From the NCBI GenBank assembly GCA_021464415.1, contig CM038464.1:50822783-50886782 (forward strand): a stretch of 64,000 nucleotides of DNA. The letters run 5' to 3'. The stretch's first letter is position 1. Every line of letters begins with the position of its first letter. A program made the position numbers and the translations under genes. Source of the DNA: Lonicera japonica (lineage: Eukaryota; Streptophyta; Magnoliopsida; Dipsacales; Caprifoliaceae). Shown here in pieces: positions 49,760-63,200 of the stretch. The notes under the pieces were generated by a model that saw only the letters and a program-made list of their open reading frames with translations, was not told the DNA's origin and did no database searches.

Positions 49760-49779
49760 TGGGCCCACACCTAGGGTTT
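49760..49779 (+). promoter_or_regulatory. Site II element plus telo-box in the RRN3 promoter region
   Basis: TGGGCCCA (49760-49767) contains a site II motif (TGGGCC) on both strands and is followed four bases later by TAGGGTTT (49772-49779), the reverse of the telo-box core AAACCCTA. This pair is well known in promoters of plant ribosomal-protein and ribosome-biogenesis genes. Its place just upstream of the likely RRN3 5' UTR fits that role; binding is inferred. Confidence 0.6.
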
Positions 49780-49789
49780 TTGTTGGTGC

Positions 49790-49940
49790 CTAAAGCCTCT
49801 CCCCGACACACACTTTCTTCTTTCTCTTGAACCAGAGCCTCCGCCGGATCGAGTCGCCGAAGTGCTAGAATCGTCAACCGCCGGCGCCGGCACCATCACA
49901 ATTACTCCCACAGATCTCTCCTTCTCTCCTATTTCCACTG
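49790..49940 (+). other. RRN3: Probable RRN3 first (untranslated) exon
   Basis: GC-richer stretch with CCGCCGGATCGAGTCGCCGA, ending at CCACTG before a GTATTT donor at 49941. It has no in-frame ATG that leads to the RRN3 protein. The transcription start is not visible, so the left edge is approximate. Confidence 0.45.
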
Positions 49941-50122
49941 GTATTTAATCCCTCCCTCTTTTATCTATTTAAATTTCTCTCTATTTATGTATGTATGATA
50001 TGATGATTTGCTAAAGAGAAATTATAAATTAGGTTTTGAAGATAAACACTAATTTTTAGATTGAGGGTAGGATATAAATACACTAGGTACTAATTAATCA
50101 GTTCGAAACTCTGTGTTGATTT

Positions 50123-51270
50123 AACCTTAGGAATATTGTTTCTCCTCTTATGGATTAGCGTTGTGTTCGTACCCAATTATATAAATTTGATGTAAAATTA
50201 TTTGTTTAATTAGCTATGGAATCTTCTATTTGTCAAAGCAAGGCATCGTAAATGTCATATTTTGGCCTTGTTTTGATTTCTATTGATACTATCATACTTG
50301 TTTTTGTGCTTTTTGTAGCTTTAGATTGTACAATCAACTTCTTCCAGATCCCTGCCAGAGCTTTAGTGTCAATTAACCTTAAGAATATTGTTTTATTTTT
50401 CAGAAGCATCAACAAGAGTTCGTTTTTAATGGTTTAGTGTTCTATTCATACCTATTTATATAAAATTGATGTCAAATTTGCTTAAGTAGCTATGGAATCA
50501 TATACTTGTCATTGCATGACATCATGAGTGGCATATTTTAATCATTTTTTTTATTTCTACCAATTTTTTAAATATTGCGCCATGCATGTGTGCTACAGCA
50601 TTTTTTCACCATAAAATGCTACATGGCTTATTGTAAATTGCTATTTTCCCAATTAGCGCACACTAAATGTTGATGTGGCACAATGGCACGCTATTTTACG
50701 CTAAACGCATGCTATTAACACTATTTTAGAAGTAGCGAACGCTATTGGGGACAAAAAGTTAATATATCGTAATACTGAACCCTAGCCGCTAGCAGTCTTC
50801 TTCTCTCTCTCTTCTCTCCGCTGGACGATGTAACCCTAGGTGCTTAGACCTTACTCTCTGCTCTCCCAGGTTACTCGTCTGGGTCCCTGCTCTCTGACTC
50901 CTAGGTACTCGTCTCTGCTCTCCTAGGTGCTCATTGATCTCTCTACTTTTTGATTTCTTGGAATGTCTGCAACTTCTAAAAAGGATCCCGCTTGGATTTT
51001 TATGTTTTGGTTATTTGAAGTATTTGAATGGATTTTTATTGATGTTCTTTAATGTAATGTTATTTTTTATTTTTTTTAATTATAAAAATTTCATGTTCTG
51101 AGCTATTTACTTGCGCTACGCAATTCCGGAACCAAAACGCTTTGTTTTACCCTAGCACAATTTAAAACACTGATTTCTATTGATATGTCATGTTTCTCAT
51201 TTTTGTAGCTTTAGATTGTACGATCAGCTTCTTGAACCCCAACCAGAGCTTTAGTATCCATATTATCTCA
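50123..51270 (+). repeat. Tandem duplication of a 5' UTR exon and flanking intron of RRN3
   Basis: Copy 1 (about 50123-50373) and copy 2 (about 50374-51270) share in the same order TAACCTTA.GAATATTGTTT, AGCTATGGAATC, ACTTGTC..A...CATC and TTTTTGTAGCTTTAGATTGT, then AGAGCTTTAGT. Copy 2 is longer because of the hAT element at 50561-51172. Only copy 2 continues into the exon with the start codon (51277). Confidence 0.75.
50561..51172. mobile_element. hAT-type element in the RRN3 5' UTR intron, 612 bp
   Basis: Right terminus TTTAAAACACTG, left terminus CAATTTTTTAAAT (decayed). Flanks ATTTCTAC (50553-50560) and ATTTCTAT (51173-51180) are an 8 bp duplication with one difference. Inside are GCTATTTTAC and ACGCAATTCCGGAACCAAAA, the latter shared exactly with the element at 54742-55411. 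Confidence 0.75.
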
Positions 51271-51276
51271 GTGGCA

Positions 51277-54200
51277 ATGGGTGTGCAATTGGCTGCAGAG
51301 CAAACAGGTTTAGCTGATATTGGAGATGTTAATTTTAGTGATTTGGAGTTGGCATATCATGTCAGGGATGCCCTGAAATCAGTCTCTGTGGTAAGCATTC
51401 TGCAATGTTCAAGATTGTTTCTTTAACGCTTATTGAAATTCAAAACTTAATTTTCATGGAACTTTAGGGCTTGCATGGAAGTATCAACATAGTTTATCTG
51501 CCATGGAGTGTGGTAGCTAACTTTAATACAGTAATGTCAATTAGATTCAGACTTTCAGGAATTTTAGCAATTTCATATTTTCCTCTCTTCTTTTAATACA
51601 CCGAAATGATGGTCAATTTCCTTTCTTCATTGTGTGCATTCTCTTCTAAATGCTTTGGGGATTTATCCGTTTCAGTCGTCAACAACAATTGGAAGGCTGC
51701 AATTAGCTGGTTTTTATGATTGTTTCTTTGGAGTTTGAACATTGTTTTGTTTTTGTTTTGTCTGTTTATTTTCCGTTCTGTTTGGGTGAACTTCTGGTCT
51801 ATCATCCACTTTCTTGTAACTTGTTTCTTCTAGTTATTAATAAAGTGGTTTTGTTTTTGATCAAAAAATTTCTATTATGCCATTGTCAAAATAGTTGATG
51901 TTGCTGAATTGTAGCAAGTAGCAACCCACTGCAAAGATGCTGCTGTTTGCCTTTCTATTTCAACTGTTTCCCTTGCCTTCTCTTTTTTAAAACTTCAATA
52001 TTGATTCATGAATTCCCTTTTCATGTCAAATGGATATATTTTTATGAATTTCCTTTGTCTTTTACCTTATTTCAGTCTAGTGGTTCCAATAGTGTGTTGT
52101 TTATTGTTCATATATTGCTTATAGAAACTCAGCATATGTTCCACTTTTCATGGCAAAGGCTTAGATAATTAATTTAATAACTGAACATGTTACTGGTTCA
52201 GGGTGACAGCGACAATTACGACCAGCTGCTTGGCGTTTTGCACCACAATGAGCGCCTAGCCCCTGATGAGGTGGCCCTGCTTGTGGTAGGTTAATTTAAT
52301 AAATAGACATAGGTATTTACCAGGATATAATTTCCAGTTACCTGCTTCACGAGTCACCTAATATTTATTTATTTTTTGCTTGATAGACAAGTTTGAAGGC
52401 ATTATCTGGTGCAGTTTCTTACATAGATGTTGTTCACCACCGTGCTCTCCTTGCTTGTGTAAGTTAGCAATACTTGTTTATCCGTATTCATATCTTTTTC
52501 TATCTATTGGAATCTTCTCATAAGTGACTGGTCTTCAGATATGCGGAATGAGCTTGTGGAATTATGGGCCTGATGTGATGGATGCTTTGGTTGAACTAGT
52601 AATATCCTTGGTGCGTGGTATAGATATGCTTTCAAAATGACCAATACAATATAGTCTATGAAGCACAGACACGGGTACAGGTGTCGTACCCGGTACGAGG
52701 TACGGGTACGGCAAATTTTAAAAAACTTAGACACGGGTATGACGAGGGACACATTTAATAAATAAATAAATAAATATATTTATATAATAATATGCATTAT
52801 GTAAACTCATATCCAAAGAACACTACAACCAAATAAAATTTAACATTACTTAAAATAAACAAGTCATATTCACAAGAGAAAGGATTGTGTGAAATAGAAA
52901 TATAGAATAGAAATCACAGATCCAAATACAAAAGAAAAAAAAAACAGAAAAATAAGTGCAAGAAAAACAGAAAAAAAATGGAGTACCCGTGGTTCAGAGA
53001 TTTAATATTATTTTTATTAAAAAGAAAAATAAGTGCAAGAAAAACAGAAAAAAAAAGAAGCAGAAAAAAGCAGAAATTTAATATTATTTTTATTGGAGCC
53101 GTGTCCGACCCATGTCCGTACCCGTGTCCTAGCCTTGTCCAAACGGGTAACCCTAAAAAAATGAAGTACCTGTGCTTCAGAGAGTATAGTTTTTAGTGGT
53201 TATTCACACTTTTTTGTATTGTAGGCGGCGTCAAGTGGGAAGTACATTGATTTATGCTTGGACATGCTCGTAAGCAATTTTATGCCACCTTATTCTTTCT
53301 TAGAATTACTGAAGGAGCCACGCGGTCTTGCAAGAAAGGATCAAGTTCTTCATCGGGTTCATTTAGCACTGAAAGACATAACTGATTTAGTTCCTCTTGC
53401 GCCATTGAGACTGGAACAGATAATTAAGGAGAGAATGCCAAACATATACACGAAGGAACCTGTGAGTTGAAGTTATTACTTCTCTGCTTAGTTATATAAA
53501 TACAAGAACTTGCTTCCTTATATGAAAAAACATATACCAGAACTTGTGTCAGACTCGATGTGTGCACAATATTACATCTCATAGTGGGTTACATTATGTA
53601 GATTTTTAGAACACATAAAGAACATGCATGGGCATTTTTATTATTGGTGATAAATATGTTCCTCACATTTGAGGTCATAGGTTCAAGTCCTTGTTCAAGC
53701 ACCATTGATATTTCTAATGCATGAAGGATTAGTTTGTAATTTCAAGTGCAAATCAGAAGTTTTCCACTCACTTATTGTAGAGTAAAAGATATAGTTTGCG
53801 AATTACTAAATATCTTATTGGCTAAATGCATCCAGAGTTTCTAGTTTTGGTATCTCTAGGAATGTGTCTTAGAAGACCATGCATGCAAATTGCAAGGGTA
53901 AGGTAAAGGCAATGTGTTGTTTAAAATTAAAAAAAATTTAAGAATTTATCCTCGTTAGACCAATGTTGATGTGTGTGCAAGTTTATATTTGCACGCTCGA
54001 GGAAGTTGTGGCCATTTGTGGCATGGTATCTTCTCCGAAATCTGTGCCTTGCAAATTTTTGTATCGATTTCTGTAATGTCAGATTGACTACATTCCTGCA
54101 AACCAAGTTGAACCTATATTTTGCTGGCAAATTGTTAACAAATTTGATTTGTAAGTTATTCTCTTGATGATATATTCTGAGCTAGACTTGCTTGTACTTG

Positions 54201-57200
54201 CAGTTGATCGTGATCTATGTGGAAAACATGTTAACATTGGAGAGTGGTGTTATGGGAGAACTTGTTGGGAGCTCCATGCTTGTAGAAGTGGTGAACAGGT
54301 TGATAGATTTAGATGTGAGTTGTTTGAAATTGTGTTGTAAACAAGTGGGTGAGAAGAAATTCTGTGCTTGTTTATCATAATAGTTTTGAGTGTGGGCTTT
54401 ATTGTAGGTGGAGATAGGATGGGATGACATTTTACATGATGATTTACCTAAAGGCATTTTCGAGATGGAGCTAGAAGATGAGGAAGGGGCTGTGCGTCAT
54501 TCTGAGATAGGCAGTGATGAGGTGCTTTGTTTCCATCTGAAAATAATATTTTGATTACGTTTACTTCCTTAAACTGGAATGTTGTTGTTTTCTGTTGCAA
54601 TACTTTACTAATGACATTATGGTTTAACCCAAATTGTTAATCTGATGTGTATATGTTGTACAGTTTTACTTCTGGCTGCTGTATACTTTATATGATTACA
54701 ATTCTTTGATTATATATGCATGCTATTGGATGCATCTAAACCAGTGTTTTGAATAGTGCACTACGAGGCGCGCAATAGCTCGCTATTGCGTTTTTTGGCG
54801 GAGAAACGCTACATAGCGTGGATGTACTTGCATCTTTACCAAATAGCGTGAGCTATTTGATGACGTGGCACACAATTTCATGCTATACGCACGCAATTTG
54901 ACACAATCGGCCAATTTCTCATGCTATTTGGACCAGCCACTTAAAAAAATGAGGGCAAAATCGAGCAAGTTATAAGTTATAATAACAAACTCTAGCCTCG
55001 TCAAGATGTTCTTCTCTCTTCTGCTCAGACAGAAATGAGTGCTCTTCTCCTTTCTTCACCGTTAGTTCGAAAGAGAAGAGGGTCGATCTTGCGCTGCTTT
55101 GGGTGGGTGGGTGGGTTTGAGCTGATTAGGGTTTTATCTAGGAGAGTAATTGGAGACTGATAGTCGGTGGTTTTGGGTGGGTTAGAGAGAAATTGTTTTT
55201 GAGTTTGAGAGGGGAAATTACGATTGCTTTTGGTGGAGAAGAAAGGGAAAGATAGTTTTTTATTAATATTTTTTAGTATATATTATTTTTTATTTTTTTA
55301 TCATTACGCTATTCATTATCCAAATTGCTTACGCTATTATGCAATTTGTAAGCGCTACGCAATTCCGGAACCAAAACGCAATGCGTTACGCTACTGCGAT
55401 TTAAAACATTGATCTAAACACAGGGTTTGTTGATGAACCAAGTGTTGGAGAGCATTGTTGATAGGTTAAGCTTTTAGGTGAGATGGTGATTTAGGATGTG
55501 GTGTTAGAACTTTGGTTTTGCAAGGACTTGGGTTTGAATTTTCCACCCGTATGTTCCCTCTTTGTGCTTGGCAGTAAGCACTTTGTTATGTTTGTGCACC
55601 TGATGCACCTTGGCTGGTCTCTGCATGTGTGTGTAGGGCTTAGTCACACTAGAGGGGGAGTCTTATAGCACGGTATAGTGATATGCATTGCGCGATCACT
55701 ACCTAATGACTTGAGCTTTTAGGTGAGGTGGTTATTTGACATTATCTTGAGTAAGAAGGCACACACCAAACTGACTAGAAATACTAAAAAATAAGTAAGG
55801 TTTTGTTTCTTATTCTAGTCTTAAAGAGTTAAAAAGTAAAAATTCTTATAGTTGCTTAGTTCTATAATTTATACAACTGTGAATGTTCATTTTGTAAAAT
55901 AAAGGCTGGGTTTTCTGTCTTTTTCTATTTTTCCTTAAGTTTTGAATTAGTAATATTCCGTGTTTGAGTGTCTGTTTAGATTAAATGCACGTGAGCTGAT
56001 TAAGGTCTTGCCCTAGTTGTCAAAAGCGCGCCTAGGCTCAAGGTGCATCCAGGCGCAAGAGTAGGGCTTTGCCTACCTAAAGGCGCATCCCATTGTGAAA
56101 TGCGTGTGCTTTTAGCCCCTAGGCTCCAGGCATAGGCGCATAGAGGGGATTTTTGCAACTGAGGCGCCTTCTCTTCAAATCCTTCTTCTTCCTATCTCAG
56201 ACTCTTTGTCGAACCCTTCTTCTTCCTATTTCAGTTGCCGTTGACAGAGACTGAGTCGTTCCCCCGCCCCAGCCCTTTCTTTTTAAACAAAAAAGGGGTT
56301 AGGGTATGTTAAAATAAAAGGAGGAATGTAAAGAAGAAGACGGAATGGAAGAGGAGGTGGGAGGTTGAGAGAAACGAAACAAAGGCTGGAAGCCGTAGAG
56401 ATGAGATATTTTATATTTAGGGTTTTAGTAAAGGTTAAAATGACTCATATGCCCTTGCTCATATGAAATATTTACAATATTTATTCTTTCATACTTCATA
56501 GCGTCTTATCTATTAGTATTATTTTATATTTTATTATGATTTTTTATTAGAAAAAGTATTATCTTATTATAAATAGTAAATATATATAGTTTTTTAAAAT
56601 AATATTTTGAGTTTTAATAGTATTTTGTTATTGCAAAATAATATTTATAATAAAAACTACTTTAATTTTGTAAGATTATTACATGATTTTGTGTTATTAG
56701 TGGCTTTTTGATTTTGTAAGAAAATTTGCTTCAATGTTTGCTTTAATTTTTTGATTTTTTCCCCTCGGTAGGGTTAGGGCAGTAGGCTCAGTTATAATTT
56801 TTTTTCCTTGAATTCTTGAATTGTAAGTGTTATATAATATTCCTCAGTAGGCACTTTGGCTGCCAATTATAAGTGTTATATTCTTGTTTAGTCATTAGGA
56901 ATTTAAATGACTTATTTTATTGTGACTTACTTTATTTTATTATGCCTTAGATTTATTTTGAGACATTTTTATATTGTGTTATTTAGACGGTAATGACTAT
57001 AAATCCATGAGGACTTGTTTTTTATTTGGATCTTAATTTGGTGATTGTTTTTTTTGCTCTAGATGATTTGACATTAGAGTAGGTGGTGTAAATTATGATT
57101 AGAATTATAAATTTCAAAATTTTGAATGCGGTACGCCTTGCTTTGAAAAGGCGCGCCTGCACCTTGTGCCTAGGCTCTAGGGACCTTGGTGATTCAGTGC

Positions 57201-60200
57201 GCCTTTAGCTTTTGACAACTATGGGTCTTGCAGTAAGATGCTTATGAGAATAAATAAGTAGGAAAGTTTTTTTTTCCCCAAATTTTGGACGACTTTGGGT
57301 GTGTTTCATTGGTTTGCATTTGGAAAAGAATTGGGTTCCTTGGAATTGTTTTACATGTGAAAAAACACTCTATGGAAAACAAAAACTTAGGACAGAGGTA
57401 GTTTATAATTCATATGCTAAAAGATAAAATTAGGCCATTCCAAGTTGGAGCATGGTAGTTTGTTCCATGGATGATAATGCAATCAAACACCTCTAAAGAA
57501 GGAAAATCGGAAATTTTGAACATTTTTTGACCATGAGATATACTGAACCGTACAGACTTAGGTTAGAATTAAGGAGTTATTGTCAGTGCAAATGGTGAGA
57601 TGTTTGGGCTTTCAAGCATGGTAAATTAGGGCAACGGCTAAGTTTTCTTCAATCTACCCTTGTTGGAGAGCCTGTAGTAGTCGACAGTGTACAAATTTGG
57701 TTGTCGGTTTCATAGTTATATAATCAGATCAATGACTTTGATGCTAAACTCGGATGATTAAAGGATGGTCATACTCGTAGCCTCAAGTGAAGGTTCTGAT
57801 TACTATTGTAGATATTTCCAAACCAGTACATAACGGAAGCTATATAGAACGGGCTGCCGGTAGGGGCACCCTACTGACCATACCGAACAGAGCCCGGTAG
57901 GCCGATCTTCCCAGCTGTGCTACAGAGAGTGTAGGCATGGAGGATGGAACATAACGACCGTTGGATCATACGATGGGTCCAACATCTTCGTTCACAAAGA
58001 GAGACGCCACCCTATTATCCAACGTGCCATAGCCTGCACCAGTTAACTTGTAACCCCTCGGCTTGTCAGTCACTAGCATTAATTGTGATTAAACCCATAG
58101 TTGGAGGCTTTAAAGGTCATAAATATGAGCCTTAACTTGTCATTAAGGACAATTTTCACTAGCCGCTCCTCATAAGCTTTAACCATAAAATCCACTGACA
58201 GGTCTCTCTCTCTCTCTCTCTCTCTCTGCACTTCCAAGCCTTCTATTTTGTACTTCTGTATTGTATTTTTCCGTTGTGTTCTGGTTTATGACTCTCTCTC
58301 TCTCTCTCTCAATTACCCGATGTATGTACACACTATCCTACAACTCTCGTACTATTATTGACAACAAAACAGCATATTGGCTCAAATTGTTTTAACTTAT
58401 CTATGTTTTCAAACTATTGATGGGTTATTTTAGAAGAGGTTGATTTAGTTAACGATATATAGTAGTGAAAGTTTTAATGTTTTATTGGTCATTAGGGTTT
58501 AACAGCTTGTCCTAACACAGAACCAGTGTTCTTATCTTAAGAAAAAAGCACACATAGAGTTCCGTTTCCCACGTCCACCATCCTGTACTAGGGGTGATGC
58601 ACCATATTTTGAGCCGACCTGATTTGTACAGTTTATGATATATTTACGTGCATATATTGTATATTTTCATTTATAACCATATTTATTTCTGTTACCTTTT
58701 CTTATGTAAAATGTTATTTTTGCATGCTTTTACTATGTGCATCATACTTCGATCAGATGCAAGCATCTCCTTGCGCTTTATGTGTTGGTTCTTTGTAGAC
58801 CTTAGTGGCTTTTTACTTTATAAACTATGATGGAAGCATAACGTGGTTCTCTGCTAATTTAGTTTTCATCTAGTAACTTGTGATATTTAAAGCAGTGACT
58901 ACTTTTTAGCCTATTATGTATATATTAATGCATATTTTCATTTTCAGCTCCAAAGGGAATTCTCTAGTCAAAAGTTTCTTTGGGGAAATGTAGTTGCCGA
59001 AAAGTTAGATAGTTTGATGGAGCTGATATTTGAACATCTTAAATCCTGCAACGATGGTGGTCGTTTGATTCAGGTGATGTGCGCAAATGTGTTTCTGTGT
59101 CTATATATATATATATTTACTTACTTTTGTCTTGGTTTTGGGTATTTGATGTTATTATCTGAAATACATATACTTTACTACCGTGGTTTTAGGTATTTGA
59201 AACACTCCTCCAGTCATTTCAGAGTACGGTGTTGAATGCGTACAAGTCCAAATTTGCCTCAGGTAATTCCTTCGGATTTCAGATAAAAAAAATTAACATG
59301 TTGCCTTCAATCTGTATTAATAATCAATGATCGAGTAACTACTATTCCTCATCTGGACCTTCTGGCTTACCCTTTTTTTTTTGTTAGTTTGTTATGTTCT
59401 ACGCCTGTTCGCTGGATCCAGAAAATTGTGGGGAAAGGTTTGCTAGTCGGCTGGCAGATATTTTTAGAAATGGTGCCTACGCCCAAGATTGGAGGTAAAA
59501 GATTTAGGATATTTTAGGTTTTTTTTTTTTTTTTTGTGGTTATGCTGATAATCACAAGGATAATAGGTTGAAATCATAAACTAGCAAGTATTTTTGTTAC
59601 AGAAACCCTTGGGGGCAAACATGAATATGGTTTTGCTACTGACTACAACATAGAGATCACTTTGAAGTAGACTGTATTATGGTACTAATCTCTTATTCTT
59701 TTAATGCAGAATGAGTGCCGTTTCTTATCTTGCTAGTTACTTGTCTCGTGCCAAGTTTTTGTCAGCCACGTATGTTGCTACTGCATTGGAAAGGTTGGTC
59801 AACAACTTGTGTCACCTGCTCACCTCCAATTAGATCCACTATATATATGTATATGTATATAACTATATATTTATTAAGGCAGTACATCTATTTGTAACTA
59901 AAAGTTGCTTACGGCACATTCCACATATTTGTCCTGGATGTAGGTGTTAGATCAACCTGAGTGTAGTGCTAGCACCATACACCTACCCTAGCTGAATTCA
60001 TCAAATTCGTTAGTGCCAATTGTTGCTGGCCAAACATTAAATTCTCACCTGACTAAAATCAGCAATGTGAATGGATGAATAGAAGATATACATGATAAAA
60101 TCCGCTCTGATACAATTGAAATATAAAATGCAAAGGAAAAGGTTGCATAATTGGAGTTTGGTGGTAGACATTTACTTTGGAAGATTTATTGCATAATTTA

Positions 60201-63200
60201 ATAGTTATATAATGTGCAAGGATTTAACATGTGTGATTTGCTGAAAGAGGAGAACAGATGGCGAAAACAGTTGCAATAAATTAAATCTGAAAAGAATTAG
60301 CTGCAGTCATATAAATAAAATGCTGTTTCCTTGGATGCTCTCAAGAGCCAGCACCGCGATATGCTGTTTGCAATTCCAGAGAAGAGCTAAATGGGAATAT
60401 GGAGACAAAATAATGGCTTTCGTGCAGAAGTAAAAGGAAAAGTGGTTGCATAATTAGAGGAGTTAATGTCATACCACAAGTGTTTAAGTAGACAAGAAGA
60501 TGGGAGATAGAGGGAGATGTAAATCACCGGATTACAGGATGGTTGAAATGGAGCTTCGGGTGTGTTAGATAAAAAGGTTATTGAAAATTCTATCACCGCG
60601 GTTAGACCAGCAATGTTTAATAGTGTGGGCGGTCAAAAGCCAACACGAGAATAAATAATGTGCTGAGATGAGAATGTTGGATTGAGTGGCAAACTAGGAA
60701 AGATAAGATGTGTTACCATCAGAGAGGGATTTGCTGAAAGAGGAGACTTAACATGTATGGAGGAGATGGCATGGTTAGGAGAGTTGAAAACAGTAGAGGC
60801 AGAGGAAGACCTGAAAAACAATAAATTAAGAAATAGAGGCTGAAAAGAATCACGACAGACCACTATGGCGTCGTTTGATCCATGTAGCCGACCCCACCTA
60901 GTGGGATAAAGGCTTGTTGTTGTTGTTGTTGTTGTTGTATATAAATGAACCGTGAAGAAGAAAGGTAAAATCTAAGGAAAAATAAGTGAAGGAAAAATAA
61001 GTGGAGAAAGAAAGAGAAACGAGAAGAAAAGGTAGTTGAACTTGCACAGCCACATTATCTTGTGGGTTTAGGGGTGGGAATCGATTAGGTTGGTTTGGTA
61101 ATTGGCCTATACCAAAACCAAAACCAAAACCAAAACCAACGTGTTCGGTAATTTCGGTTTTTCAACTGATAAAAAAAAACATGAAACAAAAACCATACCA
61201 TGTGGTTTTTCAGAATTTTCGGTTTTCTTTGGTATTTTTATTTTCGGCATTATTTGGTATATTTCCGGTATTTACCTATGTTGATTTTTCGGTATATATA
61301 GTTAATTTTATCTATTGTATGTTTTTTCTCAATGCAAAGAATACAATTATATTATTTCATATTTACATATGGATTGTAATGACTTCACTAACATAGAAGT
61401 CTCACAATATACAAAATTTTGAATCAACGAGATGCAAATTTTAAGAATTAGACTTAGAAGTATAATTAATAATCTTATAATATCCCATGTGTCTTTTTAG
61501 ATAAATTTATATATATTATCACAAATATAACATTTTATGAATAAACTTTAAAATTATACAAATAATATATAAAGCCAAATATATTCTATATAATATAATA
61601 TAACAATGATGTATACATTGTCTTAAAGTAATATTCTATTTTTGTTCAAAAATACAATAAAACAATATAGTCTATTTAGTGTAGTTAAATATATTATTTA
61701 CCTTTATTTTCGGTATTTTGGGTTTTTAACCATTAAAACCAAAACCAACCCAAAGAAAGTCAGTAGTTTCAGTATTTCCGATTTTTGGTATTTAAATATG
61801 TGAAACCAAAACCAATTTTTTTGGTTTGGTTTAGGTTGGTTTCGGTTTTTACTGTACCAATTCCCATCCCTATGTGGGTTATGTGGGAATTGGAACGCAG
61901 CTATCCTGTAGTAGCCTTGTTTATGGCTTCATCTTTTCATTGTTGTTTGGTTTTTTGTAATGCTTGGTATGTTGTAGCCTTTGGATATTTCTTGAGGGGA
62001 TTTGGTGGACTACTGGTTCACTAAAGATGTAATCCATGTTGTATCACTTTAATCAGTTCTTAATAAAAGTGTTTTGTTTCTGATCAAAAAAAATAAATAC
62101 ACCGACCTTTTAAAGGAGAACAATTTACTCCGTTTCTAATTGACAGTCCCAGTTTGCGTTCCTTATTTTTAAGGAACTATTAATTTCAACTTAAAGGAGA
62201 TACAACTTATAACTATTGTTAATTTACATTGATTCCGTGAAGGGAAATGTTTCAATTTGAGAATTGAAAACAGTCCCGATAAAGTTTGAAATCGTTCCTT
62301 ATTTTTCGGACCAAAATCGGCCAAAATCGGAAAATAATCGGAAAACAGAAGGCCACGACGACGACGAAGAAGAAGAAGAAAACTGTGGCGACGAAGAAGA
62401 AGACGACTATGGCGAAGAAGAAGACGACTGTGGCGAAGAAGAAGAAGAAGAAGACTGTTGAGAAGAAGACGAAGAACTGTGGCGAAGAAGTGGGGACTGC
62501 TGCGAAGAAGAACTGTGGCGAAGAAGTGGCGGCTAGGTTTTAACTTTTAAGAGAACTGGCGGGCTAGGTTTTAAGAGAGAAGTCTCAATTGCCTTTAAGT
62601 TTTTTTTATTATTATTTTTGTATTCAAGCCCAATATTTTAAGTTATTTTATTTTGGTCTATTTTAAGTTTTAAATTTTACAAAAACACTTCTTAAATTTT
62701 GGATATGCATATTTTGTTACTTTAATGTTAAAAAATTAATGTTAATTTGAAAGCTATATTATATTTTATTAGTATTATGTTATTTTGAAAACTATTTATG
62801 AGTATGAAAATGTTATTATATTTATTTAATTCCCGATTTTTTAAATTATGGGTTTCGATAAAATTTCCGATTTCTCCAAAAATCCTGACATCTCGATCTA
62901 GGTCCGATTTAGATTTTTAGAAAGTCGAAAAGGAAAGCGGGACTAAATTTGAGACCGAGGGAATATTTCTTTTTTGTCTCTTTTGTAACTTGCCTAGCCT
63001 CAGGGGAACCACTGAGTCCCCATTGTGGTGCACCTTATGCAGCTTTTGGCACCCATCTGTGTTTTTAGCGACTATGTTATATATATCTGTTATATGGGGT
63101 ATGGAAATAGAAAAAAATGGAGGGAATGCAATTTATGATTGGAGAAAAAGGAAAAATATAAGAATGAAAGATTCTGATGAATGTCATTTTTATATGTTTC

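Noticed and set aside
49683..49877. Minus-strand 64-codon frame upstream of RRN3
   Set aside because: It overlaps the promoter and 5' UTR region of RRN3 and has no recognisable domain.
61100..61396. Frames starting at the CCAAAACC repeats as a gene
   Set aside because: They lie inside the hAT element at 61069-61872 and are AT-rich low-complexity readings.
62264..62543. Acidic and lysine-rich frames that look like low-complexity proteins
   Set aside because: They are alternative readings of the GAAGAAGAC minisatellite inside a transposon.
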